Shown here: positions 44,259 to 55,773 of the stretch, piece after piece | How positions within the stretch are numbered: the stretch's first letter is position 1 | Layout: the number at the start of each line of letters is the position of its first letter | DNA from: CAIVVT01 sp963757265 | Lineage (GTDB): Bacteria > Acidobacteriota > Terriglobia > Bryobacterales > Bryobacteraceae | Reading direction: 5' to 3' | NCBI GenBank assembly: GCA_963757265.1 | Contig: CAVWRA010000006.1 | Location: forward strand, 124,001 to 188,000 | DNA: 64,000 nt | The notes under the pieces: model-generated | Databases searched by the model: none | Told to the model about the DNA's origin: nothing | The model's input: the letters and a program-made list of their open reading frames with translations, nothing else | Position numbers and translations under genes: made by a program

Positions 44259-46178
44259 CTACTTGTAATTCCGCTGCTGCAGGTGCACGTTCTCGAACGT
44301 CAGCGGCTCCTTGTTGAGCGCCGGCTCCCTGTTCTCGCCCGTGTATTCCCACACCGCCGCGTGGCAATAATGCTCGTCGTCCCGCAGCGCCTCGCCCTCC
44401 GCCGTCTGGTACTCCTCGCGGAAGTGCGCCCCGCAGCTCTCCTCCCTCACCCGCGCGTCCCGCACCAGCAGTTCGCCCAGTTCCAGGAAATCCGCCACCC
44501 GCCCGGCCTTCTCCAGCTCCTGGTTCAAATCATTGCCGCTGCCGGGCACGCACACGTTCCGCCAGAACTCCTCGCGGATCTCAGGAATCCGCTCGAGCGC
44601 CTGGTCCAGCCCGCGCGCATTCCGCCCCATGCCGCACTCGTCCCACACCACTTTCCCCAGCTCGCGGTGAAACTCGTCCACCGTCTTCTTGCCTTTGATC
44701 GACAGCAGCTTCTTGGTCTGCTCTTCAACGCCCCGCTTCGCCGCGATGCACTCGGGATGCGTTTCGTCCACGCCGCCCGGCTTCACCTGCGCCAGGAAAT
44801 GCCCCAGCGTGTACGGGATCACGAAGTACCCGTCGGCCAGCCCCTGCATCAGCGCCGAGGCCCCCAGCCGGTTCGCTCCGTGGTCCGAGAAATTCGCCTC
44901 GCCCAGCACAAACAATCCCGGAATCGTGCTCATCAGGTGGTAGTCCACCCACAGCCCGCCCATCGTGTAATGCGATGCAGGATAGATCCGCATCGGCACC
45001 TTGTACGGATCCTCGCCCGTGATCCGCTCGTAGATCTCGAACAGATTGCCGTACCGCTCCTCGATCGTGCGCCGGCCCAGCCGCCCGATAGCTTCCGCGA
45101 GGTCCAGATACACGCCCCGTCCGCTCGTCCCCACGCCCCGGCCTTCATCGCACACGCGCTTGGCCGCGCGCGAGGAAACATCGCGCGGCGACAGGTTGCC
45201 GAACGCCGGATACATCCGCTCCAGGTAGTAATCGCGCTCCGCCTCGGGAATCTCGCCCGGCCGCCGCGTGTCGCCGTTTTTCAGCGGCACCCAGATCCGC
45301 CCGTCGTTGCGTAGCGACTCCGACATCAGAGTCAGCTTCGACTGGTACTCTCCGCTCACCGGAATGCACGTCGGATGGATCTGCGTGAAGCACGGATTCG
45401 CGAACCCCGCCCCGTGCTTGTACGCCCGCCAGATCGCCGTCGTGTTGCATCCTTTCGCGTTTGTCGACAGGTAGAATACGTTGCCGTATCCGCCCGTCGC
45501 CAGGATCACCGCGTCCGCGACGTGCACCTCCATCTCACCCGTCAGCATGTCTCGCGCCACGATGCCCCGCGCCCGCCCGTCCACCACGATAAGGTCCAGC
45601 ATCTCGTGCCGCGAGTGCATTTTCACCCGCCCCGCGTCGATCTGCCGCTCCAGCGCCTGGTACGCCCCCAGCAGCAACTGCTGCCCCGTCTGGCCGCGCG
45701 CGTAGAACGTCCGCGACACCTGCGCTCCGCCGAAGCTCCGATTCCCCAGCACGCCGCCGTACTCCCGCGCGAACGGCACGCCCTGTGCCACGCACTGGTC
45801 GATGATGTTCACGCTCACCTCGGCCAGCCGGTACACATTGGCCTCGCGCGCCCGGAAATCCCCGCCCTTGACGGTGTCGTAAAACAGACGCTGCACCGAG
45901 TCGCCGTCGTTCTGATAATTCTTGGCCGCGTTGATCCCGCCCTGCGCCGCGATCGAGTGCGCCCGCCGCGGCGAATCCTGGTAGCAGAACGCCGTCACGT
46001 TGTAGCCCAGCTCGGCCAGCGAGGCCGCCGCCGAGCCCCCGGCGAGTCCCGTCCCCACCACGATGATGCTGTACTTCCGCTTGTTCGCCGGGTTCACCAG
46101 CTTCATCTCGAACTTGGCATTGTCCCACTTGCTCTCTATCGGGCCGCTTGGAATTCGTGCGTCGAGCGTCAGTGACAT
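44259..46178 (-). CDS. sdhA: Succinate dehydrogenase/fumarate reductase flavoprotein subunit
   Basis: A 639-residue catalytic subunit. The FAD-binding loop is YSIIVVGTGLAGGSAAASLA. The covalent FAD histidine lies in RRAHSIAAQGGINAAKN. The substrate region HYTMGGLWVDYHLMST and the FSDHGANRLGASALMQGLAD segment are intact. The C-terminus (DEHYCHAAVWEYTG) is typical of the B-type family. The start is the ATG of MSLTLDARIPSGPIESKWDN with GGAGAT upstream; the open frame runs further into sdhC but is not meaningful there. Middle gene of sdhCAB. Confidence 0.97.
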   Translation of the reverse strand: MSLTLDARIPSGPIESKWDNAKFEMKLVNPANKRKYSIIVVGTGLAGGSAAASLAELGYNVTAFCYQDSPRRAHSIAAQGGINAAKNYQNDGDSVQRLFYDTVKGGDFRAREANVYRLAEVSVNIIDQCVAQGVPFAREYGGVLGNRSFGGAQVSRTFYARGQTGQQLLLGAYQALERQIDAGRVKMHSRHEMLDLIVVDGRARGIVARDMLTGEMEVHVADAVILATGGYGNVFYLSTNAKGCNTTAIWRAYKHGAGFANPCFTQIHPTCIPVSGEYQSKLTLMSESLRNDGRIWVPLKNGDTRRPGEIPEAERDYYLERMYPAFGNLSPRDVSSRAAKRVCDEGRGVGTSGRGVYLDLAEAIGRLGRRTIEERYGNLFEIYERITGEDPYKVPMRIYPASHYTMGGLWVDYHLMSTIPGLFVLGEANFSDHGANRLGASALMQGLADGYFVIPYTLGHFLAQVKPGGVDETHPECIAAKRGVEEQTKKLLSIKGKKTVDEFHRELGKVVWDECGMGRNARGLDQALERIPEIREEFWRNVCVPGSGNDLNQELEKAGRVADFLELGELLVRDARVREESCGAHFREEYQTAEGEALRDDEHYCHAAVWEYTGENREPALNKEPLTFENVHLQQRNYK

Positions 46179-46195
46179 CTTCGGATCTCCTTCTC

Positions 46196-46891
46196 CTACG
46201 CGCGCAGCGTCAGCAGCCCCGCGAGCACCGCCAGCGGGATCGAACAGTTGCCCAGCCCGATCACGACGCCATACACCTTCGCCAGCGCCTTTAACCACGG
46301 CGTGTAGCGCGGATGGCTCACCCCCAGCGTCTGGAACATGCTCCACACCCCGTGATACAGGTGCGTCGCCAGCAGGATGTTCGCCACGATGTAGAACAGC
46401 GCCACCGCCGGCACCTGGAAGCCCGTAATCACGTTGTGGTACACGTCGCCTTCGACGAAATTCGGATGGACCGTCCCGGTCGTGAAATGCAGCAGGTGGT
46501 AGATGATGAACGCGCCCACGATCGGCCCGCTCCACACCATCGTCCTGGAAGCGTAATCCGACGCGATCGCCGACTTCTTCAGATACGCCACCGGCCGCGC
46601 CTTGAAGTTGTTCAGAATCGTCAGTTGCCACGCCATCAGCACGTGTAGCACCACCGCCGTCAGCAACACGATCCGCACCGGCCATAGCAGCTCCAGGTTC
46701 CCGTGCAGGAATCGCCCGTAGGCGTTGATTCTCTCCGGCCCCAGGTAGATCTGCAGGTTGCCGATCATGTGCCCCAGCACGAAGACCGACAGGATCACCC
46801 CCGTCACGGCCATCACGATCTTTTCCCCAACCACGGAATTGAAAAGCGCGGCGCTCCGCGCCAGGCCGTTATCGACGGCGGCTGTGCTCAT
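46196..46891 (-). CDS. sdhC: Succinate dehydrogenase cytochrome b subunit
   Basis: A 231-residue integral membrane subunit with five predicted helices, the fused SdhC type (cytochrome b558 family) that binds two haems and replaces separate SdhC and SdhD. Helices include IVMAVTGVILSVFVLGHMIG, IVLLTAVVLHVLMAWQLTIL, VGAFIIYHLLHFTTG, VALFYIVANILLATHLYHGV and VVIGLGNCSIPLAVLAGLLT. Haem-ligand histidines are visible in GHMIGN, VLHVLMAW, YHLLHF and THLYHG. The start is the ATG before STAAVDNG. First gene of the operon. Confidence 0.94.
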   Translation of the reverse strand: MSTAAVDNGLARSAALFNSVVGEKIVMAVTGVILSVFVLGHMIGNLQIYLGPERINAYGRFLHGNLELLWPVRIVLLTAVVLHVLMAWQLTILNNFKARPVAYLKKSAIASDYASRTMVWSGPIVGAFIIYHLLHFTTGTVHPNFVEGDVYHNVITGFQVPAVALFYIVANILLATHLYHGVWSMFQTLGVSHPRYTPWLKALAKVYGVVIGLGNCSIPLAVLAGLLTLRA

Positions 46892-47216
46892 CTTCTTGCA
46901 TTCTCCGTTACTTCCTCTTACCCGGCTGCGCTGGGCTCGATTCACCCATCTCGGAACGCCGCGCCGGCAGCTCCGCTCGCGCGCCCTGCGGATTGTCCGC
47001 CTCGGAATGGGCCTCTCGGCGCGCCTCCCGGCTCCGCTTTCGAGAGATGCCCAGACCCCTCCATTGTATGAAAATCATCGGATAATTTCGTGTAGACACC
47101 CGGCGGCAGTCTTCCAATCCGCACCGCTGCGCGCAGTGTCTCCAAAGTTGGTGATTGTGAGATTGTGGCTGACGTAGCAGCCAGACCTTGTTACTCTCTG
47201 ATAGAGAAATAGAGTC
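46892..47216. other. Divergent intergenic region before sdhC and an exported-protein gene
   Basis: 325 bp with no convincing gene. A TACAAT hexamer on the minus strand at 47063-47068 is a candidate -10 for sdhCAB; no good -35 is seen. The right half is richer in A and T and should contain the promoter of the rightward gene, but no clear hexamer pair was found. Confidence 0.4.
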
Positions 47217-48953
47217 ATGAAAAAGCTGATCATAACGGCACTCTGGACGGCGGCGCTGGCCTTGGCCCAATACCCGGTGTCGAAGCCGGAGATCCGAATT
47301 GGAATCCTGGGCAACCCAACCGTGCGCCCGACGTGGAGTGACGAGGAGGTGAAGGCGCTGGCTGGCCTCGGATTCAACGAAGTCCAGGTGAATATCGCCT
47401 GGGGTCGCAGGCCATTCGACGAGGCCCTGGACCTGCTCGACGTGGTGACGGTACCCGGCGAGCAGGAGCAGCCGGGCACTCCGGAGCGCCGCGCGGAACT
47501 GCGGAAGCGGGTCGATCTAGCCAGGCGGCACGGGCTGCGCACCCTATTCCACTTCGGCTCGCCGTACGTCAATTTCAACCCGTACACAGGCGATGTGCGG
47601 CGCATCGGCGGCCTGGGCTTCGACCTGAAGACGAGCGACCCCTTTTTCGATGTGATGAACCCGCTGGTGGCGAAGCACGAGTTGGCGCTGCTGGCGGAAT
47701 TCCGGCGGCAATTCCCGGATGTGGACGATATTCTCGTGTACACGTACGACCAGGACGCCTTCCAGGCTTCGGAATTCGGGCCCAGCAAGTTCTCCCGGGG
47801 AATTCCGATTGCCGAGCGGCTGCCGCCGTATCTCCGCGAGTTGCACCGGGTCTGGACCGAGGGCCGCGCGGGATCCGTCCGCATGTGGTGGGAACCGTGG
47901 GAGCTTTCCGCCGGCGAGATTTACAAGATGTTGCCGCAACTGCCCCGCCGGGGCTTCGGCATCGCGATCCACAGTAACATCGCGGAGGTCCAGGTTGCCC
48001 TCCCGGTCGATCTTTGGTTTCGCAACATGGCGCGGATGTGCCGCGCTCTTGGCATTCCGGTGATTGCCGAGGGCTTCTACGCCTCGATGAACGAGGAGAT
48101 CGAGCCCCTGTTCATCTCGGACCCCAGACTCGTGGACGAGCAGTTCCTCGCGGTCATGCGCGTCGAGGGCGTCGCCGGCATCAAGGAATACTACGGCATC
48201 CTTCCCTTGCAGCGCGATTTCAATCTGGACGTTCTGAAGGCGAGGCTGGCGCGACCGGCGAGCACGACGGAGCAGTTGATGGACACGATCACCCGCCGCT
48301 TCGGTCCCGCCCAGGACGATGTAAAGCAGTATCTTGCGCTGCTCTCCGACGCGCGGCAGGTATTCCCGTGGGATGCGTCCTGGTTTGCTCGAGAGGTCGG
48401 CAGGGCTGACGTTCACCACGGCTGGTACGCAGCCTTCATTCGCGGCCAGCAGGCGGAGACGCCAAGCTGGCTCTCCAGTCGCCGCGCCATGTTCATGTCG
48501 GTGGATAACAGGCAGCCGCATCCATTCATGATCGAGGACCTGCAATTGCGGTTTGCGGCGTCTGCCGATCAGATGGGGCAGGCTCTTGCCGTGGGCGAGA
48601 AGCTGCTGCCGAAGCTCACCGACGCCGTGGACCGCAAGATGTTCGAGCAGATCCAAAGGGACGGCGACTATTTTCGCCGGGTGGCGCGCTCCTACGCTCT
48701 CCATTTGCGCGAAACGAACGTCGCCCAGATGCTAAGGGAGGACCTCGCGGCGGGCCGGCCGATGATGCCTAGGCTCGTGGAGGAGATGCGGCATTTGCTC
48801 GCCGTTGACGTGGAGAACCAGCGGGGCAAGGGCCGCGTAGTCGAGATGGAGCGTCAATTCCGGGAGGATCCAGCGGCATTCGTCCGCGCTCAACTCGTCC
48901 CCACGGACAAGGCGCTGTGGGAGAGAGGGCCCTTTAGCGTTACGACCCGGTAG
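47217..48953 (+). CDS. Exported protein of unknown function, probable TIM-barrel glycosidase-like fold
   Basis: A 578-residue protein with a signal peptide (MKKLIITALWTAALALAQ). The N-terminal half reads like a (beta/alpha)8 barrel: IGILGNPTVRPTWSDEEVKA, LGFNEVQVNIAWGRRPF, LARRHGLRTLFHFGSPYVNF, DILVYTYDQDAFQ, RMWWEPWELSAGE, IPVIAEGFYASMNEEIEP. Acidic residues at strand ends (YDQD, WWEPWE, AEGFY) could be catalytic. The C-terminal 200 residues are mostly helical. I do not recognise a named family; a glycoside hydrolase-like role is only a guess. It is monocistronic, with nth convergent downstream. Confidence 0.7.
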   Translation: MKKLIITALWTAALALAQYPVSKPEIRIGILGNPTVRPTWSDEEVKALAGLGFNEVQVNIAWGRRPFDEALDLLDVVTVPGEQEQPGTPERRAELRKRVDLARRHGLRTLFHFGSPYVNFNPYTGDVRRIGGLGFDLKTSDPFFDVMNPLVAKHELALLAEFRRQFPDVDDILVYTYDQDAFQASEFGPSKFSRGIPIAERLPPYLRELHRVWTEGRAGSVRMWWEPWELSAGEIYKMLPQLPRRGFGIAIHSNIAEVQVALPVDLWFRNMARMCRALGIPVIAEGFYASMNEEIEPLFISDPRLVDEQFLAVMRVEGVAGIKEYYGILPLQRDFNLDVLKARLARPASTTEQLMDTITRRFGPAQDDVKQYLALLSDARQVFPWDASWFAREVGRADVHHGWYAAFIRGQQAETPSWLSSRRAMFMSVDNRQPHPFMIEDLQLRFAASADQMGQALAVGEKLLPKLTDAVDRKMFEQIQRDGDYFRRVARSYALHLRETNVAQMLREDLAAGRPMMPRLVEEMRHLLAVDVENQRGKGRVVEMERQFREDPAAFVRAQLVPTDKALWERGPFSVTTR

Positions 48954-49098
48954 GCAGGTTTGGTATAACCTGGCGACGATCTCGAGCGCGGCGCGGTCTT
49001 GTTCCATTGCTGGTTGCAGACCCTTCCCGAACCGGAGCCTACTGAAGTCCTCTCCGACCGCTGAAATCGCCAGACCCCTCTCGGCGCCTCCCGGTGCG

Positions 49099-49806
49099 TC
49101 AGACCACTGCTTTATCGGGGGCGTAGCACAGGTTCGCGATCGGGCACTGGCCGCACTTGGGGCTACGCGCCGCGCAGATCTCGCGGCCGAAGTGAATCAA
49201 CTGGTGCGCGAAGAGGATCCAGCGGTCCTGGGGCACCTGTTTCATGAGGTCCTGTTCGATTTTCTCGGGGCTGGTCTGGCGCGAGAGGTCCAGACGCTGG
49301 CTGATGCGCGCCACGTGCGTATCCACGACCACCCCGCTCGAGATCCCGAGGGCCGTACCGAGAACCACGTTGGCGGTCTTGCGCGCCACACCGGGGACGG
49401 TAAGGAACTCGTCGATATCGCGCGGGATCCGGCCTCCGAATTTCTCCAGAATTGTTTTGGCGGCTCCGATCAGGCTCTTGGCCTTGTTGTTGAAAAAACC
49501 CGTGGAGTAAATATCACGTGCCAGCTCTTCCTGGTTAGCCGCGGCGAAGTCGCGCATCGTGGGGTACTTGGCGAACAAGGCGGGCGTGACCTTGTTGACG
49601 CGCTCGTCGGTGCACTGCGCCGACAGGATGGTGGCCACCAGCAACTGCCAGGCGTCGGCGTGCTGTAGCGCGCAGGTGGCCGCGCTATAGCGGGCGTCCA
49701 GGGCGCGCAGGATGGCCTGCAGGCGTTCCCGCCGGGCGCCCGCGGTGGCGGGGCGGGCCGGCTTTTTCTTAGCCGCGCGTGAAGTGGTGGCGCTGGTCTT
49801 GCGCAT
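49099..49806 (-). CDS. nth: Endonuclease III
   Basis: DNA glycosylase/AP lyase for oxidised pyrimidines; 235 residues with a basic N-terminal extension (KKKPARPATAGARRERL). The helix-hairpin-helix is IPRDIDEFLTVPGVARKTAN. The catalytic Lys lies in LSAQCTDERVNKVTPALF and the Asp in GVVVDTHVARISQRLDL. The [4Fe-4S] loop is CAARSPKCGQCPIANLC. I use the ATG before RKTSATTS; a TTG three codons upstream is possible. It is 24 bp after the zinc-ribbon protein gene on the same strand. Confidence 0.95.
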   Translation of the reverse strand: MRKTSATTSRAAKKKPARPATAGARRERLQAILRALDARYSAATCALQHADAWQLLVATILSAQCTDERVNKVTPALFAKYPTMRDFAAANQEELARDIYSTGFFNNKAKSLIGAAKTILEKFGGRIPRDIDEFLTVPGVARKTANVVLGTALGISSGVVVDTHVARISQRLDLSRQTSPEKIEQDLMKQVPQDRWILFAHQLIHFGREICAARSPKCGQCPIANLCYAPDKAVV

Positions 49807-49829
49807 GTGGATCAAACCGGAATAGGCCT

Positions 49830-50735
49830 CTAGCGCGCCGGCGTCATCGCCACCGAGACGCGCAGGAACTGCCAGTCGGGCAGCTCGTACGCGCGCAGGG
49901 TAGTCTTGATCGGCGCGGAAATGTCCTTGGAGGCATTGGCCTCAATCGGGCCGGTCTTGAGGTTCACGACGGCCAGAGGTTCATCCTCGGGCTTGGCGGA
50001 GGTGGTGCGCAGAGTGACCTGCAGTTCGAGGTCCGGCAGAGCGGCCGCGGAGTGGTTGATGACGACGAACGTGGCCTTGATCTTCTGCTTCTCGTCCTCA
50101 GTGATGCGGATGCCGGACACCTCGACGTACTTGGCGTAAGGATTGTCCTCGGCGCCCCTGGGAGCCGTGGCAGCCATGTCGGTCTTCACCGCGGAAGCGG
50201 CGGTTCCGCTCTTTCCTCCGAGCACCTTGTAGGCCAGGAACAAGCCGCCCAGGGCCAGCGCGGCAACCAGGAGAGCCACCAGCCAGCTGGGCAGGCCGCG
50301 GGAAGGCACGGTTTCGGGCAGCGTGTAAACCGGCTGCTCGGGCTGCGCCGGCACGGGCGCGGCAGAGTATGCGGGCGGCGGCGGGGGCGGAGGGGCGTAG
50401 GCCGGCTGCGGCGGCGGGGGCGGTGCAGCGTAGGGCTGCTGCGGAGCATAGCCCTGGGCCGGGGGATACTGCGGCTGCGGCGGTGGGGGCGGTGCCGAGG
50501 TCTGGAAAAACTGAGTCGGCGCCTGCACGGGGTAGTTCACCGGAGGCGGCTGGTAAGCCGGTTGGGGCGCCGTGGGAACCTGTGCCGGAGGAGCCTGTGG
50601 CGGCGCAGCCGCTGGGGATGCTCCGATCGGCGGCAAGCCGTGAGCGGCGCGCTGCCGGTTCTCCGCGCAGGTGGGACATTCCGAATAGGAGGGCGGCACT
50701 TCGCGGCCGCATTGCGGACAAATCCAGGTAAACAT
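49830..50735 (-). CDS. Zinc-ribbon, proline-rich membrane protein
   Basis: A 301-residue protein. An N-terminal zinc ribbon (WICPQCGREVPPSYSECPTC) has two CxxC pairs. Some 100 residues of Pro/Ala/Gln/Tyr repeats follow (runs such as APPPPPQPAYAPPPPPPPAY). One transmembrane helix (LPSWLVALLVAALALGGLFL) and a C-terminal beta-sandwich-like exported domain (VEVSGIRITEDEKQKIKATF, FVVINHSAAALPDLELQV) complete it. The last part resembles domains found after TM segments in Acidobacteria zinc-ribbon proteins. Function unknown. The gene may be co-transcribed with nth. Confidence 0.72.
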   Translation of the reverse strand: MFTWICPQCGREVPPSYSECPTCAENRQRAAHGLPPIGASPAAAPPQAPPAQVPTAPQPAYQPPPVNYPVQAPTQFFQTSAPPPPPQPQYPPAQGYAPQQPYAAPPPPPQPAYAPPPPPPPAYSAAPVPAQPEQPVYTLPETVPSRGLPSWLVALLVAALALGGLFLAYKVLGGKSGTAASAVKTDMAATAPRGAEDNPYAKYVEVSGIRITEDEKQKIKATFVVINHSAAALPDLELQVTLRTTSAKPEDEPLAVVNLKTGPIEANASKDISAPIKTTLRAYELPDWQFLRVSVAMTPAR

Positions 50736-51503
50736 GCCGTTGCTCTGACTCTAGCTCAGAGATGCACTCCGGCGCAGAAGGGTTCCTTTCGAAGCGCTCG
50801 GCGCGTATCGTTCCTGCAATAAAGACCCGTTGGATGGCGGCGCGAGCGCGCTGCGGCTAGGATCAGGGCATGGAACTGCTGAGGCGGCGCGGCGGCGCGC
50901 GCACAGAGGCGCTGCCCGCGGGCGAGCGAAACGTTGCGCTGCTCGCCGGCGCGTGGAATCCGCCGACACGGGCGCATATGGCGCTGGCCGAGGCCGCGAG
51001 AAGATTTGCGCCGGAGGTGCTGCTGGCGCTGCCGCAGGCGCTTCCTCATAAAGCATTCGAGGGCCCGGATTACGCGACACGGCTGGGATGGCTGCTGAAA
51101 CTGGCCGAGAGCAGGGAGTGGATGGGCGTGGCAGCCGGAGGGAGCGGGTTGTTCGTCGAGCTGGCGCGCGGTCTGCGGGCGGCCGATCCGCGAACAGAGC
51201 GGATCTACATCGTGTGCGGTGGCGACGCGGCGCAGCGCTTCCTGGGCTGGGACTATGCGGGCGGCGCGGGCGTGGAGGAACAACTCCAGGAGTTCGAGCT
51301 GCTGGTGTCGCGGCGCGGCGCGGATTTCGAACCGCCGGCGCGCTTCCGGGCGGCGGTGCACCGGCTGGAGCTGGAAGCTCGCTGGCAGACAGTCAGCTCG
51401 ACGGAGCTGCGGCAGCGGATCCAACACGGCGAGCCGTGGACTCACCTGGCCCCGGAGGAGATCGCGGCGCAGCTCGAGCGGCGCGTACCGGCCGGGGTAA
51501 GCC

Positions 51504-53186
<1,683 letters not shown>

Positions 53187-53303
53187 GACTCAACCCCTTC
53201 CTCCGAAAAAGCACTCCCTCGCGAAGCGGAACACCCCCGAACCGGTAAGGCTCCGTATCTGAGTCATATTACAACACGCCTTGGCAGCGGGTGCCGGGAG
53301 GGG

Positions 53304-55052
53304 CTATCCGGCTCCGCGGCGGGCGCGGATTTCAGCCGCCAGGCGGACCGCTTCCGCGACATTGCCGCAGCGCTCGGCAGCCTTGATGCGTTCCCTCAGC
53401 TCCGCCATCTCAGCCTTGCGCGTGTCGGCTTCGAGACGCTCGAGCGCCGCCAGCGCCTGCTCCGGCGTCATCAGGTCGGCCGACTCCTCGTCATCGTGGA
53501 TGAGGAACGCCAGCCGGTTCTTGTCCTCGTCGCCAAGCCGCGCTTCGACGGCGGCGTAACTGACGGGTTCCCCGGCTTCGATCATGCGCAGCATGGCCTC
53601 GAAGATGCGCGCCGAGACGAACGTTCCGATGGAAGGGACCTGGCTCAGGCGGCGCGCCAGTTCCGAGCGTGCTTCGGGTGTTTCCAGCAGGGCGCGGAGC
53701 AACCGCCGCTCATGCGGCAGGAAAGGCGAGGCCGGAAACGGGAGGGGACGCGCTTGGCGGCGCTCGGCCGCGGCGCGGCGGAATTCGTCGCGGACCAGGC
53801 CGGCGTCGATCTTGAGGTACTCGGAGACGTCATCGACCACCTGCAGGCGCTCGATCCGGTCGGGCATCTTTTGAATCTGCGGAAGGAGGAACTGAAAGAT
53901 GGCGACGCGGCCCTCGGGCGTGCGGACATCGAACTTGCCGCGGGCGCGCTCGGCCAGCCAGTGGAAGTAGCGCCGCGCCTGGTTCTTTACGAGATCGGCG
54001 TAGGCCTCGGCGGAGTGCTCGAGAATGTATTCATCTGGATCGACGCCCTCCGGCAGTTCGAGCACGCGCACCTGCATGCGTTCGTTCAGCAGCACGTCGA
54101 TCGAGCGCTCCGTGGCGCTGCGGCCGGCTTTGTCGGGGTCGAAATTGAGGACGATCTCGGGGGCGTGGCGGCGCAGGGCCGCAACCTGGGCAGGTGTGAG
54201 GGCCGTGCCGCAGGTGGCCACGACGTTGTGGATGCCGGCGGCATAGACACCGATCACGTCCATGTAACCCTCGACCAGGATGGCGCAGCCGGCCTCCTGG
54301 ATAGCCTTGCGAGCGCGATTCAGGTTGTACAGCACGTCCCCCTTGCGGTACAGGGGGGTCTCGGGCGAATTGAGATATTTGGGCTCATCGGCTACCTCCA
54401 GCGCCCGCCCGCCGAAAGCGATCACTTTGCCGGACTCGGATTGGATGGGAAAAATCAGGCGGTTGCGGAAGCGGTCATAAAACCCAGCTCCCTCGCTACG
54501 GCGCAGAACCAGGCCGCTGGACTCCATTTCGTCGCCGCTGTATCCACTCTTTTCGAGCACGCGGAATAGGGATTGGCCGGAGCGTTCGGCATAACCGAGA
54601 GCGAATTCCTGGCAGGTTTCGGGACTTACGCCGCGCCGGGCAAGGTAGGCCCGGGCCTCGGAGCCGGAGGGCCCGGCGAGCGTCCGGGCGAAGTGCTGCG
54701 CGGCGAGAGCCTGGACTTCCAGCAGCCGCCCCCGTCGCCGGGACTCTTCGTCGGCCAGATCCGTGCGCTTGGGCAAGGGAATCCCGTTGCGCTCGGCCAG
54801 TTGCTTGACCGCCTCCCAGAAGGTGAGGCGCTCCATTTCCATGACGAACTTGATGACGTCGCCACCCGCGTTACAGCCGAAACACTTATAGAACTGGTGC
54901 CCGGAATGAACTGAAAAGGAAGGTGTTTTCTCGGCATGGAAGGGGCACAGTCCCATATAGCGGGGGCCCCCGCCGATGCGCCGCAGCCGCACATACTCGC
55001 CGATCACGCCGACTATATCGACCGACGACTTCAGGTGTTCGATGAACTCCAT
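53304..55052 (-). CDS. dnaG: DNA primase
   Basis: Synthesises RNA primers at the replication fork; 582 residues. The CHC2 zinc finger has Cys36, His39, Cys57 and Cys60. The catalytic TOPRIM core includes ILVEGYMDVIGVYAAGIHNV, ATCGTALTPAQVAALRRHAP and VLNFDPDKAGRSATERSIDV. The C-terminal helicase-binding region is shorter and Arg-rich. I chose the ATG of MEFIEHLKSSVDIVGVIGEY, the conserved DnaG start. The open frame extends 56 codons upstream without conserved sequence. Co-directional with rpoD. Confidence 0.96.
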   Translation of the reverse strand: MEFIEHLKSSVDIVGVIGEYVRLRRIGGGPRYMGLCPFHAEKTPSFSVHSGHQFYKCFGCNAGGDVIKFVMEMERLTFWEAVKQLAERNGIPLPKRTDLADEESRRRGRLLEVQALAAQHFARTLAGPSGSEARAYLARRGVSPETCQEFALGYAERSGQSLFRVLEKSGYSGDEMESSGLVLRRSEGAGFYDRFRNRLIFPIQSESGKVIAFGGRALEVADEPKYLNSPETPLYRKGDVLYNLNRARKAIQEAGCAILVEGYMDVIGVYAAGIHNVVATCGTALTPAQVAALRRHAPEIVLNFDPDKAGRSATERSIDVLLNERMQVRVLELPEGVDPDEYILEHSAEAYADLVKNQARRYFHWLAERARGKFDVRTPEGRVAIFQFLLPQIQKMPDRIERLQVVDDVSEYLKIDAGLVRDEFRRAAAERRQARPLPFPASPFLPHERRLLRALLETPEARSELARRLSQVPSIGTFVSARIFEAMLRMIEAGEPVSYAAVEARLGDEDKNRLAFLIHDDEESADLMTPEQALAALERLEADTRKAEMAELRERIKAAERCGNVAEAVRLAAEIRARRGAG

Positions 55053-55365
55053 TTGAAGGCTGTCACCGTTTCTGATTATGCCGCAGCCTCCTATGCGGAC
55101 ACCATGCGCCAGGGCGAAGGAGCTAAAAGGTGAAAATTCCATTATGTGAGTGACAGTTTTGAAATAAAGGTCTAAACTATGACAAGGAGTTTGCTGGAGA
55201 CACCCCCGCTGACGGGTCAATTCTGGGGGCCGTCACTCTTGGAAGGTCAACGGTTCAACTGGATCTGGCAGCCCCTAAGACTCCCGCGCTGTTGACCCGG
55301 GACTATCCGAGCGGCGGGCTCGTGGCCCGTTACGAACCAAGTGAGCGAAACCTGGAGGTGCACAG
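55053..55365. other. Divergent intergenic region between dnaG and a small-protein gene
   Basis: 313 bp without a convincing gene; a 38-codon open frame from 55179 has no recognisable features. The left part (55130-55190) is AT-rich for this genome and should hold promoters for dnaG and for the small rightward gene, but no well-spaced -35/-10 pair is obvious. Confidence 0.35.
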
Positions 55366-55773
55366 ATGGATACTTTGCAGGAACTATTGAACGCGATGGA
55401 AGCGGTAAGCAAGAAAGTCGCGGACCTCGAAAACCAATTGGCTGAAGCGCGGGCCGAGGGGAAAAAGCTGTTTAACGATTTTCAAAAACGACAGGGCGAT
55501 CTGGCCGGCAAGTTTGGCTTCGCGGGCAGTGCGGAATCGGTCCGCACGCGCACCGGACGCAAGCCGCGTTCGGTGGCTGCCAATATTGCAGTCGGCGGAT
55601 CGCGGATGGTGACCAACGCCTCGCAGGGGGGCAAGAGCCAGGCCGAGGCCAAGAAGGCCGGCATGGACCGGGCGCTGGATCTGGCAAGAAAACACGGCCT
55701 GACGGCAGTCCCGGAAGAGGCCGTCAAAATGATCGAGGCGACGCTGAAGCGGCGCTACTCCAAAGCAAAGTAA
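55366..55773 (+). CDS. Small coiled-coil protein of unknown function
   Basis: A 135-residue soluble protein. The N-terminal 40 residues form a coiled coil (LLNAMEAVSKKVADLENQLA). A basic, Gly/Ser-rich middle (RTRTGRKPRSVAANIAVGGS) and a helical C-terminus (AVKMIEATLKRRYSKAK) follow. A GGAGG lies 8 bases before the ATG. The basic middle and tail suggest nucleic acid binding, but I recognise no family. The 3' end overlaps the convergent pseudouridine synthase gene by 19 bp. Confidence 0.7.
   Translation: MDTLQELLNAMEAVSKKVADLENQLAEARAEGKKLFNDFQKRQGDLAGKFGFAGSAESVRTRTGRKPRSVAANIAVGGSRMVTNASQGGKSQAEAKKAGMDRALDLARKHGLTAVPEEAVKMIEATLKRRYSKAK

Noticed and set aside
48955..48972. A terminator between the exported protein gene and nth
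   Set aside because: CAGGTT/AACCTG forms a 6-bp hairpin, but no T-run follows on either strand.
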